From an uncultured Oscillospiraceae bacterium (lineage in GTDB: Bacteria; Bacillota; Clostridia; Oscillospirales; Oscillospiraceae), in the NCBI GenBank assembly GCA_934591895.1, contig CAKTPP010000009.1:11569-75568 (forward strand): 64,000 nt of DNA, written 5' to 3'. Within the stretch, counting starts at the first letter, position 1, and every line of letters begins with the position of its first letter. Below the pieces are notes generated by a model, which worked only from the letters and a program-made list of their open reading frames with translations, was not told the DNA's origin and did not search any database. The position numbers and the translations under genes were made by a program. This document shows positions 51,388-59,878 of this stretch, piece after piece.

Positions 51388-53473
51388 CGCTGCGCTGGCG
51401 CGCTATCGGGCGTTTCTGGCGACGGAACCCGTCGCGCCGCTGCTCCGGCGCAGCGGCGCGCTGCTCGTGCCGGACAACATCCGCATCGACACGGTCACGC
51501 CGGACGACAGCCTGCGCTGCACGACGGACGGCACGGCCGTCACCGTCGGCGGGGCGGCATATCTGCTGCGCGCGGATTTTGACGCCCGCCACTGGACGGC
51601 TGCGCTGCGCGTGCTGCTCGCGCGCGAGCTGCAGCACGACGGCAGCTCCGACCGCGAAGTGTGCGCGGCGGTGTGCGCGTTTTCCGGCGCGTATTTTCAC
51701 GAGCACTGCGCCCTCTCGCCGGAGCTCGGTGCGCTGCTCGGCCACCGGATCCTGAACATTCTGGAGCAGGCGCGCACGGACAACATCCTCTGCCGCCGCT
51801 TTCCCGGCTACCTGCCGCTGCTGCGCTTCGTGTGCTATGCGCAGCTCGACGCCGCCGCGCCCGGCAGCGCGCTCGAGGCGCTGCTCGACGAGCTGGAGGC
51901 GTTCGCGCTCACGGGCATCCCGTGCCGGACGCCGGCACTGCAGATCGTGTGCGCGGAGGTCGAGGCGGCGATCCTCGCGCCCTCTGCCGCCGCGTGCGCA
52001 CAGCACTGCCGCCGGACGCTCACGGCGCTCGCGCCGGAACTGGCGCGCCTGTGCCGCGCGGCGGATAAGGATGCCTTTGCGCGCATCGCATCGCAGTGCG
52101 TGGACTATGCCTTCAGCGAGGCCGAGCGCGCGGAGGCGCTCGGCGACGGCTGCGACAGCAGCCTCCGCCTGCGCAGTGAGGCGCAGGATGCCGGACGCGG
52201 CGGTCCGTCCGCCGACGGGCAGGACACGGAGCTGGACAAGGGTGACAGCGCGGCCGGCGGCAGCGGGGATAATTCCGAACGCCACGGCGATATGAGCGGC
52301 AGCCTCGCAAGTCAGGAGGTCAGGCCGAGCGGCTCTGCCGGCACGAACGGCAGGGAGGACCGCGGCCGCTCGTCGAGCGTCGGCCGCAGCGGCAACCACG
52401 GGCAGAGCGGAGCGACCGCCACCACGTCGGACAGCGTGTCCGCCGCACAGAAGGCGGCCTCCGGCGGGCCGGAGAGCCTGCGCGAGGTGCTCGGCACGGG
52501 CTGGAGCGCGCACCGCGGCTTTGCGCTCAGCGCAGTCGAACTGGACGCCATGCTCTCGATCGCCGCGCAGGAGCTCGCGCGCGAGCGGGAGATCGGGCGG
52601 CGGCTCAGCGTTGCCGCGCCGCGCGCCGCGCGCCTGGATGCAGGCGAGCGGCAGGAGCTCGCCGCGCGCTACGCCGGTCTGACCTTCACCGAGACATACA
52701 TCACGCCGGCCGGCGGGCGGCTGCCGCCGGAGCTTTCCGAACGCGCCAAGGCGCTGCACTACCGGCTCGACAAGCTCCTGCGTCAGCAGCGCGAGCGCAG
52801 TGCAGGCCAGCGCACCGGCGCACTCTCGCAGCGCGAGCTGTGGAAGATCCCGCTCGACGCCAGGGACGTGTTCCGCCGCAAGGCGCCGCCGTCGCAGCGC
52901 GAGACGGCGTTTTACCTGCTCATCGACCGCAGCGGCAGCATGGGCTCCGGCGTCGGCGGCGGGAAGTCCAAGCTCTTCACGGCGCTGGCCACGGCCGCGA
53001 TCCTTGAGGAGGCGCTCAAGGGCATCGCCTATACGAAGATCGTCGCCTTCGACGGCGGCACGAACGCCGTGGAGCACTGTGTCATCAAGGATTTTGACCA
53101 GAAAGAGATTGGCAGCCGCTGCATCGACGCCATGACGCGCATCGCCGCCGGAAACGGCAACAAGGACGGCTATTCCATACGCGCCGCGGCGCTCGATCTC
53201 GCCAAGCGCACCGAGCGCCGCAAGATCCTCGTGGTGCTCTCCGACGGCCTGCCGTCCGGCTATTTCAGCGAGGCGGAGGCGATCGACGACGTGCGCACTG
53301 CCGTGCAGGCGGCGCGCCGCCGCGGGCTGCTCGTGATCCCGATCATCTACACCGCGCGCACGGACGAGAACGTGGACGCCTACCGCCGGATGTATGAAAA
53401 GAGCATCCTCTTTGCCGATTCCGTGGGCATGCTCGGCGAGTTTGAGCGCCTGCTCATGAAGCTCGTGCGCTGA
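51374..53473 (+). CDS. VWA-domain protein with a long acidic/serine-glycine linker (CoxE/ViaA-like partner)
   Basis: 699 residues. An N-terminal helical domain (1-265), a low-complexity hydrophilic linker rich in Gly, Ser and Asp (about 266-370), a helical segment, then a C-terminal von Willebrand A domain with MIDAS 'LLIDRSGSMGSG' (Asp518), 'AFDGGT' and 'LVVLSDGLPSGYFSEAEAID'. The linker codons are as GC-rich as the rest. With MoxR it should form a metal-dependent adhesion-type complex that remodels a client, here possibly recognised by the LRR protein. Last gene of the operon. Confidence 0.9.
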   Translation: MDGFDAALARYRAFLATEPVAPLLRRSGALLVPDNIRIDTVTPDDSLRCTTDGTAVTVGGAAYLLRADFDARHWTAALRVLLARELQHDGSSDREVCAAVCAFSGAYFHEHCALSPELGALLGHRILNILEQARTDNILCRRFPGYLPLLRFVCYAQLDAAAPGSALEALLDELEAFALTGIPCRTPALQIVCAEVEAAILAPSAAACAQHCRRTLTALAPELARLCRAADKDAFARIASQCVDYAFSEAERAEALGDGCDSSLRLRSEAQDAGRGGPSADGQDTELDKGDSAAGGSGDNSERHGDMSGSLASQEVRPSGSAGTNGREDRGRSSSVGRSGNHGQSGATATTSDSVSAAQKAASGGPESLREVLGTGWSAHRGFALSAVELDAMLSIAAQELAREREIGRRLSVAAPRAARLDAGERQELAARYAGLTFTETYITPAGGRLPPELSERAKALHYRLDKLLRQQRERSAGQRTGALSQRELWKIPLDARDVFRRKAPPSQRETAFYLLIDRSGSMGSGVGGGKSKLFTALATAAILEEALKGIAYTKIVAFDGGTNAVEHCVIKDFDQKEIGSRCIDAMTRIAAGNGNKDGYSIRAAALDLAKRTERRKILVVLSDGLPSGYFSEAEAIDDVRTAVQAARRRGLLVIPIIYTARTDENVDAYRRMYEKSILFADSVGMLGEFERLLMKLVR

Positions 53474-53502
53474 GCGACGGACAGGCGCGGCAGATAAAAA
53501 TG

Positions 53503-53539
53503 AAGCACCCCGACGATATTTGCTATCGTCGGGGTGCTT
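53503..53539 (+). terminator. Terminator of the LRR-MoxR-VWA operon
   Basis: AAGCACCCCGACGATA-TTTGC-TATCGTCGGGGTGCTT. Confidence 0.85.
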
Positions 53540-53803
53540 GGCCGTCTGCGCCACATGAAAACACAGACCGGACCGGGGAAGGAGTGTGGATGGGGGGATG
53601 AAAGGGGGATGAAAGGGAATCATGGATGGAAGGGTACGCGCAGTGTATAGGAAAGATTCATGTGTGGGTGTGATTGGCTGATGCTTTGCGCGGCATGGAA
53701 ACCAACCGTGCGCACGCTCAAGCGGCGCGCTCCTGCACGGTGGTGCTCCACAGGGCGGATACCCTGTGGAGCGAGTGGGGGGAGACGGGAAGAAGAAAAT
53801 GAC
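53540..53803. other. Gene-free stretch with purine-rich tract and hairpin
   Basis: Contains G-rich direct repeats of GGGGGATGAAA around 53590-53620 and a stable stem GCTCCACAGGG/CCCTGTGGAGC (53744-53771) without a T run. No credible gene is present. Confidence 0.55.
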
Positions 53804-55060
53804 TTAGATAAGATTCTTTTCCTTCAGGTCAGCGATCTTGGCGTCATCATAGCCGAGCAGCTCCTTGAGGATCGTGTTCGTGTCCTGACCGAGGCTCGGG
53901 GCGCCGCGCCAGACCTGACCCGGGGTGCCGGACATTTTGGGGACGATGCCGAATGCGGTGACTTCCTTGCCGAGCGTCTGATCCTCGTACTTGATGAAGT
54001 CGTTGCGCTTCTGGTAATGCTCGTTTGCGAGGCAGTCCTTTGCACCCATGACACGGCTGCACGGGACCTTGAACTGCGCCATCGCGTCCTCGATCTCCTG
54101 CGCGGTGCGGGCTGCGCACCATTCGATGGTCTTTGCGTCGAGCTCTCTGCCCTTTTCGGAGGCGACGGCCTCGATGCCGGAGGAGCAATCCTTGAAGTTG
54201 AAGTACTCAAGGTCAAGACCCATTGCCTGAATGGCTCTCTTGTAGACGCCGGGGCCGAACGCACCGAGCGCGACATCGTAGCCGTCCTTGGACTTGAACA
54301 GGCCGTAGGGCTGGAAGGCCGCGGACTTGTTGCCGGAGCGGGTGTTCTCGCGGCCGGCCATGGTGTAGGAGGTGTACAGGTCGCAGCAGTAGCTTGCCTG
54401 AACCTCGAACTGCGCGATGTCAACGATCTGGCCGTCGCCGCCCTTGAGGACGTTGATGTACGCAGCCAGAACCGCAAACACGGCGGCGTATGCGGAGGTG
54501 AAGTCGTTGAGCCAGGGCTTGCCGACGACGGGATCGCCGCCCTTTTCGCCGTTGAGGCCCATCCAGCCGGAGAACGCCTGACCGATCATGTCGTAGGACG
54601 CGCGGTCGCAGTACTCGGGCAGGCCGCCGAATCTCGGGTTGCCGTAGCCGCTGATGTGGGCGATGATGAGCTTGGGGTTGACCTCGAGCAGCTCCTCGTC
54701 ACGGATGCCAAGCTTTTCGAGCCAGACCATGTTCTCCATGAACACGTCCGCTTCCTTGATCAGGCCGAAGAACAGCTCCTTGACCTCGGGGTGCTTCAGG
54801 TTCAGCTCAAGGGAAAGCGAGAGCTTGTTGCGGCCGTCCTGTGCCCAGGAGGTGCTGACGGTCTTGCCATCCTCTTTTGCAAAAGGAGCGAGGACACGGA
54901 GCGTGTCGCCGACGCCGGGACGCTCGATGTGGATGACCTCTGCGCCGAAGTCGGCAAGCAGTGTCGCCGCGTAAGGCATTGCGATCAGAGAGCCGGAATC
55001 GATCACGCGCATGCCTGCAAAAGGACCGTACTGGGGGATGATCTGTTTACGTTCGCTCAT
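53804..55060 (-). CDS. CaiB/BaiF-type (family III) CoA-transferase
   Basis: 418 residues from the ATG at 55060 (AAGGAG upstream). It reads like CaiB over its whole length: 'YGPFAGMRVIDSGSLIAMP', 'ADFGAEVIHIERPG', 'GQAFSGWMGLNG', and a C-terminus 'GTPGQVWRGAPSLGQDTNTIL'. Asp186 in 'KPWLNDFTSA' is in the position of the catalytic aspartate. Family III enzymes pass CoA between carboxylic acids without free intermediates. In the operon acd-etfB-etfA-CoA-transferase it should activate the acid that the dehydrogenase then reduces: carnitine/crotonobetaine-like (by CaiB similarity) or aryl-acrylate (by analogy with FldA). No CaiC, CaiD or transporter is nearby. Confidence 0.88.
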   Translation of the reverse strand: MSERKQIIPQYGPFAGMRVIDSGSLIAMPYAATLLADFGAEVIHIERPGVGDTLRVLAPFAKEDGKTVSTSWAQDGRNKLSLSLELNLKHPEVKELFFGLIKEADVFMENMVWLEKLGIRDEELLEVNPKLIIAHISGYGNPRFGGLPEYCDRASYDMIGQAFSGWMGLNGEKGGDPVVGKPWLNDFTSAYAAVFAVLAAYINVLKGGDGQIVDIAQFEVQASYCCDLYTSYTMAGRENTRSGNKSAAFQPYGLFKSKDGYDVALGAFGPGVYKRAIQAMGLDLEYFNFKDCSSGIEAVASEKGRELDAKTIEWCAARTAQEIEDAMAQFKVPCSRVMGAKDCLANEHYQKRNDFIKYEDQTLGKEVTAFGIVPKMSGTPGQVWRGAPSLGQDTNTILKELLGYDDAKIADLKEKNLI

Positions 55061-55156
55061 TTGAATGATCTCCTTTTGTAATAATATTTTTTTTAACAAA
55101 ATAGTCTCGTGATATGCTGCGGCCGCCGGGGGTGCGGTGACCGCAGCGTGTGCCTG

Positions 55157-56155
55157 TTATGCTCTGCGGTTTTTGATCTCTGCGATGACGGCGGGCAGGA
55201 CGGCCTTGAAGTCGGCCACTGCGCCGTAGTGGGAGATGTCAAAGATCGGAGAGGCTGCGTTGTGGTTGATGCTGACGATGCACTTGGCGTTCTGCATGCC
55301 GACCTGATACTGCACGGAGCCGGAGATGGCGACGTTGATGATCATGTCGGGCTTGACGGCGGTGCCGGACTGGCCGATCTGAGCGTCGTGCGGCAAAAAT
55401 CCATTGTCGACCAGGGGACGGGAGGCGGCGAGCTGACCGCCGAGCAGGTCTGCAAGCTCCTTGAGCAGCGCGAGCTCCGACTCGTTCTTTACGCCTCTGC
55501 CGCCGGCGACGAGAACGCCTGCGTGATCGATGGGCACGCCGGTGACGACCTTCGGCTCGACATTCAGCACCTCGTAGCACGACTCCTTGTCGACCGTGAC
55601 GTGCTCCGTGATGACCTCGCCCGTGCGGCTCTCGTCCGGCTCCAGAGGCGTGAAGATCTTCGGACGGACGGTCACCATCTGCGGCCTGCACTCGAGAATG
55701 ACGATGTGCGCAAGGATGCTGCCGCCGTATGCGGGCGTGGTCTGATAGAACACGTCATCTTCGTCGTAGCCGAGGTCGATGGCGTCGGCGGTGAGGCCGG
55801 TCTTGAGGGAGATCATCATGCGCGGCGCAAAATCGCGGCCGAGGCTGGTCGCCGGATACATGATGATCGAGGGCTTGTACTTCTCCGCAAGCTCAGTGAG
55901 CGCCTGCTGATAGGGCCTTGCGCTGTAGGATGCAAGGTTTTCGTGCTCTGCGACGATGACCTGATCGGCGCCGCCGGCGATGAGACCGGCTGCCAGATGC
56001 GCGACCTTGCTGCCGAGGAGGACGGCGGTGATCGCTTCCCCGTTATGTGCCTTGAGCTCCTGCGCCTTTGCGAGCAGCTCGTAGGTCACGGGGTTGAGCG
56101 TTCCGTTCTGCTGTTCGGCAAACACCCATATGCCTTTGTAATCTTCCTTAGCCAT
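55157..56155 (-). CDS. etfA: Electron transfer flavoprotein, alpha subunit
   Basis: 332 residues from the ATG at 56155, 13 bases after the etfB stop. N-terminal domain 'GIWVFAEQQNGTLNPVTYELLAKA', C-terminal FAD-binding part with 'VLVAGGRGVKNESEL', 'GQSGTAVKPDMIINVAISGSVQ' and 'NAKCIVSINHNAASPIFDISHYG'. With EtfB it carries electrons between the acyl-CoA dehydrogenase and an NADH or ferredoxin partner; a bifurcating role is possible in Clostridia but cannot be read here. Confidence 0.95.
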   Translation of the reverse strand: MAKEDYKGIWVFAEQQNGTLNPVTYELLAKAQELKAHNGEAITAVLLGSKVAHLAAGLIAGGADQVIVAEHENLASYSARPYQQALTELAEKYKPSIIMYPATSLGRDFAPRMMISLKTGLTADAIDLGYDEDDVFYQTTPAYGGSILAHIVILECRPQMVTVRPKIFTPLEPDESRTGEVITEHVTVDKESCYEVLNVEPKVVTGVPIDHAGVLVAGGRGVKNESELALLKELADLLGGQLAASRPLVDNGFLPHDAQIGQSGTAVKPDMIINVAISGSVQYQVGMQNAKCIVSINHNAASPIFDISHYGAVADFKAVLPAVIAEIKNRRA

Positions 56156-56168
56156 TTGCCAAACCTCC

Positions 56169-56951
56169 TCAGACCAGATGCTCTGCTTCGAGCATGTCAA
56201 CGAATTTTGCCGCGATCTCTTCGGCGCTGCCCGCAAAGTAGGTGGTGTCGGTATTGCGCTTGGGCGGCTCGAACACGACCTTGGTCGACGACGGGGAGCC
56301 GGGGATGCCGGTCTGCGCCGTGTCTGCGCCGAGATCCTGCGCGTTCCAGACGGCACGGGGCTTTTTGAGCGCCTTCATAATGTTGATCGGCGTGGGGTAA
56401 CGGGGCGTGTTGATCTCCGCCGTCACCGTCACAAGTGCCGGGAGCTTTGCGCGCACCCGCTCGGTGCTGTCCTCAAGCACGCGGTCGCAGTAGACCCAGC
56501 CGTCTTTCACATCGATGCTCGATGCAAGGGTCACCTGCGGGATGCCAAGAAAGGCCGCGGTCGCCGGACCTGTCTGGGCGGTGTCGCCGTCAACGGCGTG
56601 GCGGCCGAACAGCAGCAGGTCGTAGTCGCCGATCTTCTCGGCGCCCTTGGCAAGGGTGTAAGCGGTGGCGAGGGTGTCTGCGCCGCCGAAGGCACGGTCG
56701 GACAGCAGGTATGCCTCGTCGCAGCCGAGCGCGAGCGCCTTTTTGAGCACGTCCTCTGCCTGAGGGGGACCCATGCTGATCGCAACGACGGTTGCGCCGT
56801 ACTTTTCCTTGAGCTGGATGGCGGCCTCGACCGCGTTTGCGTCGAGGGGGTTGATCATGCTGGCAACGCCGTCACGCTTGAGATTGCCGCGCTCGTCAAG
56901 CTTGACATCGTCCGTGTCGGGTACCTGTTTTACGAAGACAAGTATTTTCAT
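56169..56951 (-). CDS. etfB: Electron transfer flavoprotein, beta subunit
   Basis: 260 residues. Starts 'MKILVFVKQVPDTDDVKLDERGNLKRDGV', the standard EtfB opening, with 'INPLDANAVEAAIQLKEKYG' and the later 'LLLFGRHAVDGDTAQTGPATA' nucleotide-binding loop. Second gene of the acd-etfB-etfA-CoA-transferase operon. Confidence 0.95.
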   Translation of the reverse strand: MKILVFVKQVPDTDDVKLDERGNLKRDGVASMINPLDANAVEAAIQLKEKYGATVVAISMGPPQAEDVLKKALALGCDEAYLLSDRAFGGADTLATAYTLAKGAEKIGDYDLLLFGRHAVDGDTAQTGPATAAFLGIPQVTLASSIDVKDGWVYCDRVLEDSTERVRAKLPALVTVTAEINTPRYPTPINIMKALKKPRAVWNAQDLGADTAQTGIPGSPSSTKVVFEPPKRNTDTTYFAGSAEEIAAKFVDMLEAEHLV

Positions 56952-56996
56952 CTTTATCTCTCCAATTGCTCTGTTTGCTCTGCGCTGTGTACCGGG

Positions 56997-58142
56997 TCAT
57001 CCAAGGACGGAGCCGCTGATGACCATACGCTGGATCTCACTCGTGCCCTCGCCGATCTCGAGCAGCTTCGCGTCGCGGTACAGACGCTCGACATGGAACT
57101 CTGCGCTGTAGCCGTTGCCGCCGAGCACCTGAATGCACTCGTCGCAGATCTCCTTGCACCATTTGGAGCTCATGAGCTTGAGCATCGCCGCCTCTGCCGA
57201 GTGACGCTGGCCGTTCGCCTTCATTTCGGCGGTATCCCAGACCATCAGATCCATTGCGCGGACCTTTGCCGCCATGTCGGCAAATTTGAAGGAAATGCCC
57301 TGATATGCCTTGATGGGCTTGCCGAAGGTGGTGCGCTCGTTGGCATATGCCTTGGCGATCTCCATCGCGTGCTGGGAGAGGCCGGAAGCAATGGAGCCGA
57401 TGGAGATGCGGGCACCGTCGAGCGCCATCATGGCAACCTTGAAGCCCAGACCCTCTCTGCCGACGCGGTCGCACTCGGGGATGCGGATGTTGTCAAAGCT
57501 CAGCTCGCAGGTGGCAGAGCCTCTCATGCCCATTTTGTGCTCGAACTTGCCGATGGTCAGACCCTCTGCATCCTTGGGGACGATGAAAACGGAGATGCCC
57601 CTTGCGCCTGCTTCGGGATCGGTCTTGGCCATGATGAGATAGTAGTCAGCGACACCGGAGTTCGTGATCCATGCCTTGCCGCCGTTGAGGATATACGAGC
57701 CGTCGTCCTGCTTTGCGGCGATGGACTTGATGCCCGCTGCGTCCGAGCCCGCGGAGGCTTCGGTCAGGCCGAAGGCAAAGACCTTGCCCTCGGCTGCGAG
57801 GGGGAGGTACTTCTGCTTCTGCTCGTCACTGCCGTGAACGAGGATCATGTCGGAGGCCAGCCAGTTCGCGTCGAGATAAAGCGCGATGCTCGCACTGCCC
57901 TTTGCAAGCTCGTTGACAACGATCTGGGAGGTGATGGCGTCGCCGCCGCCGCCGCCGTACTGCTCGGGGATGTGGATGCCCATCAGGCCGGTCTCGACGA
58001 GCTTGGAGTAGATCTGCTGGTAGATCTCCATGTTGAACGAGAAGGTCTCGTCCATTGCCTTGTCATAGGGGGCGACTTCGTTCTTGGTGAATTCCCGGAC
58101 CATGTCTCTGATCATGATCTGCTCTTCTGTGAATTTGTACAT
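56997..58142 (-). CDS. Acyl-CoA dehydrogenase/reductase, first gene of the etf operon
   Basis: 381 residues from the ATG at 58142 (GGAGG eight bases upstream). Complete fold: FAD-contact 'FAFGLTEASAGSDAAGIKSIA', 'WITNSGVADYYLIMAKT', and the C-terminal 'LEIGEGTSEIQRMVISG', whose first Glu is the position of the short-chain catalytic base. Grouped with its own EtfBA and a CaiB-like CoA-transferase, it probably works as an enoyl-CoA reductase (CaiA- or AcdA-like). Chain preference is not visible. Confidence 0.93.
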   Translation of the reverse strand: MYKFTEEQIMIRDMVREFTKNEVAPYDKAMDETFSFNMEIYQQIYSKLVETGLMGIHIPEQYGGGGGDAITSQIVVNELAKGSASIALYLDANWLASDMILVHGSDEQKQKYLPLAAEGKVFAFGLTEASAGSDAAGIKSIAAKQDDGSYILNGGKAWITNSGVADYYLIMAKTDPEAGARGISVFIVPKDAEGLTIGKFEHKMGMRGSATCELSFDNIRIPECDRVGREGLGFKVAMMALDGARISIGSIASGLSQHAMEIAKAYANERTTFGKPIKAYQGISFKFADMAAKVRAMDLMVWDTAEMKANGQRHSAEAAMLKLMSSKWCKEICDECIQVLGGNGYSAEFHVERLYRDAKLLEIGEGTSEIQRMVISGSVLG

Positions 58143-58501
58143 TGTGCATTCCTCCGTTAAGAAAGTGTTCGTTCCTGCTTGCTTCCGAGTGTTGTACAAC
58201 AGATTGCGACTGTTAACTGTTTCGTGCTCGTTCTGTAGTACTACAGACTTGAGCTGTTTTTCGAAGCTTGGCTTTGCTATTGGGTTTCCATGTGAACAAT
58301 TTAACATCAAAAATACAGCGCGTCAACAGTTTTTAGCGAACTTGCTTGCTTTTTGGCGCTTGCAACAAAGTGTGTTTCACGACAATAACAGTATGCACCG
58401 GTTTTTGTATAACAGTTACACGGTCGGCGGCGCGTTTTCGCTTCCGGATCCCAAAATTGTTATACAACACTTCGACAATCTTTTGTCATTCATCATTTTT
58501 C
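58143..58501. promoter_or_regulatory. Divergent control region with palindromic operators
   Basis: Between the acyl-CoA dehydrogenase operon and the regulator gene. Palindromes TGTTGTACAACA (58190-58201), TGTAGTACTACA inside CTGTAGTACTACAG (58233-58246), and TGTTATACAACA (58458-58469) share the pattern TGTwGTACwACA. They probably bind the regulator encoded at 58562. Confidence 0.68.
58298..58326 (-). promoter_or_regulatory. Promoter of the acyl-CoA dehydrogenase operon
   Basis: Minus strand TTGACG (58321-58326), 17 bases, TAAATT (58298-58303). Transcription would start near 58291, so two of the palindromes lie downstream of it in the ~150-nt leader. Confidence 0.62.
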
Positions 58502-58530
58502 TTGTATTTCTTCTCCGCAGAATGTATAAT
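58502..58530 (+). promoter_or_regulatory. Promoter of the YtoI-like regulator gene
   Basis: TTGTAT (58502-58507), 17 bases, TATAAT (58525-58530). A perfect GTATCAC-TTA-GTGATAC inverted repeat (58533-58549) covers the start site. Confidence 0.68.
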
Positions 58531-58561
58531 CAGTATCACTTAGTGATACAGTTTGCTTGGG

Positions 58562-59866
58562 GTGAGTACCATTTCCATTAAAAATGATATCGTTTTGTCG
58601 CGCATCGAGGCGACAGAACCGGGAACGAAAATCTCTGTAAGGGGCCTTGCCTCCGAACTCGATGTCAGTGAGGGGACGGTCTATAAGGCCATAAAGGAGG
58701 CCGAGCAGCGCGGCCTTGTCATCACAAAGCCGAAATCCGGCACGTTCCGTATAGAGTCTGACGCCGGCGCGGACAGCTGCGCCGTGACGCTTTCCGAGCT
58801 CGTGTCGGCGCTCGGGGTGAGCTGCGCGGCGGGCAGAAAATCGCTTGGCTGTACCATTGATAATATCGTGATCTGCGACAGCGATGAGGCGCAGCTTCTC
58901 AGCCGCCTGGAATATGCGGAGCCGAGCCGCACGCTGTGCATCGTCGGCAAGCGCCCCGATTTCCAGACCCTGATCATACAGTCCCGTGCGCATATGCTGA
59001 TCACCGGCGGCGGCCGCCCGAGCGATTATCACATCGTTAAGGCTGAAAAAAACGGCGTCTGCATCCTCACGGCGCTGCAGAACACCTATACGATCATGAA
59101 GCTGTTCAACAGCCAGTTTTCCTCGGCAAAGCTCGCGGGCGAGGACGCACCTGTGTCCGAATGGATGCAGGCGCCGAACTACCTCTACCGCAACGATTAT
59201 GTCGCCGACTGGCAGCGGTACTGTGACGAGCAGATTCCCGGCATAAGATTCTTTCCCGTCGTCGATGAGGAGCTGCACCTGTGCGGCGGGATCGATATCC
59301 CGCGCACCTTCGCGGCCGGGCACACGCAGAAGCTCTCGACGCTCATGTCGCAGGATGCCAAGCTCCTGACGGTCGATGCGCAAAGCTCCGTGCGCGAAGT
59401 GGCAAGGAAGATGATGCTCTCCGGCAGCTCGTTTGCGGCGGTGCTGCGCGACGATAAGATGGAGGGCGTGTTTTACGCCTCGGATCTGATCCGCTATTTC
59501 ATGTATCTGGGCACGGAAAGCATGTCTGACTATGCGTCGTTTCTGGTGCCGGATACGGAGTATTCCAACGAGGACCGCAGGGTGTACGAGCTGCACATCC
59601 CGGAGCGGGAGCTTGCGAATATGGACATTCTGCCGACGGTATTGATGCTCGTCGCTGCCGATAAGCATCTTGCGCAGCAGGGCTGTCTTGACTGCGCTCT
59701 GAGCAGCAGCGCGTTTTTCTATCCAGAGCAGATAACGCAGGCCGGCGGGCTTATGCTCTGCACGGCGCTCACATCAAACGGCAAGGCGGGCTTTTCGGTC
59801 GAAGCGGAGGTCTATACCGAAACGGAGACGTTTGCGAAGGCCATGCTCATTTTTACGGAACGGTAA
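58562..59866 (+). CDS. YtoI-like transcription regulator: HTH, DRTGG, CBS pair and hotdog domains
   Basis: 434 residues if the GTG at 58562 is the start; a TTG at 58553 is the alternative and both have weak ribosome sites. Order: winged HTH (1-70, 'ISVRGLASELDVSEGTVYKAIKEAEQRGLV'), a DRTGG-type domain (about 75-185), two CBS motifs (about 245-335, 'LMSQDAKLLTVDAQSSVREVARKMM'), and a C-terminal hotdog/4HBT-like domain (about 345-434). This is the architecture and length of Bacillus YtoI. A hotdog domain normally binds acyl-CoA, and both neighbours are acyl-CoA dehydrogenases, so an acyl-CoA-sensing regulator is likely. Twelve bases separate it from the next gene. Confidence 0.85.
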   Translation: MSTISIKNDIVLSRIEATEPGTKISVRGLASELDVSEGTVYKAIKEAEQRGLVITKPKSGTFRIESDAGADSCAVTLSELVSALGVSCAAGRKSLGCTIDNIVICDSDEAQLLSRLEYAEPSRTLCIVGKRPDFQTLIIQSRAHMLITGGGRPSDYHIVKAEKNGVCILTALQNTYTIMKLFNSQFSSAKLAGEDAPVSEWMQAPNYLYRNDYVADWQRYCDEQIPGIRFFPVVDEELHLCGGIDIPRTFAAGHTQKLSTLMSQDAKLLTVDAQSSVREVARKMMLSGSSFAAVLRDDKMEGVFYASDLIRYFMYLGTESMSDYASFLVPDTEYSNEDRRVYELHIPERELANMDILPTVLMLVAADKHLAQQGCLDCALSSSAFFYPEQITQAGGLMLCTALTSNGKAGFSVEAEVYTETETFAKAMLIFTER

Positions 59867-59878
59867 GGGAACAAAGCT

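Noticed and set aside
53660..55081. Plus-strand frame opposite the CaiB-like gene
   Set aside because: Antisense shadow; begins in the gene-free stretch with no ribosome site and has no motif.
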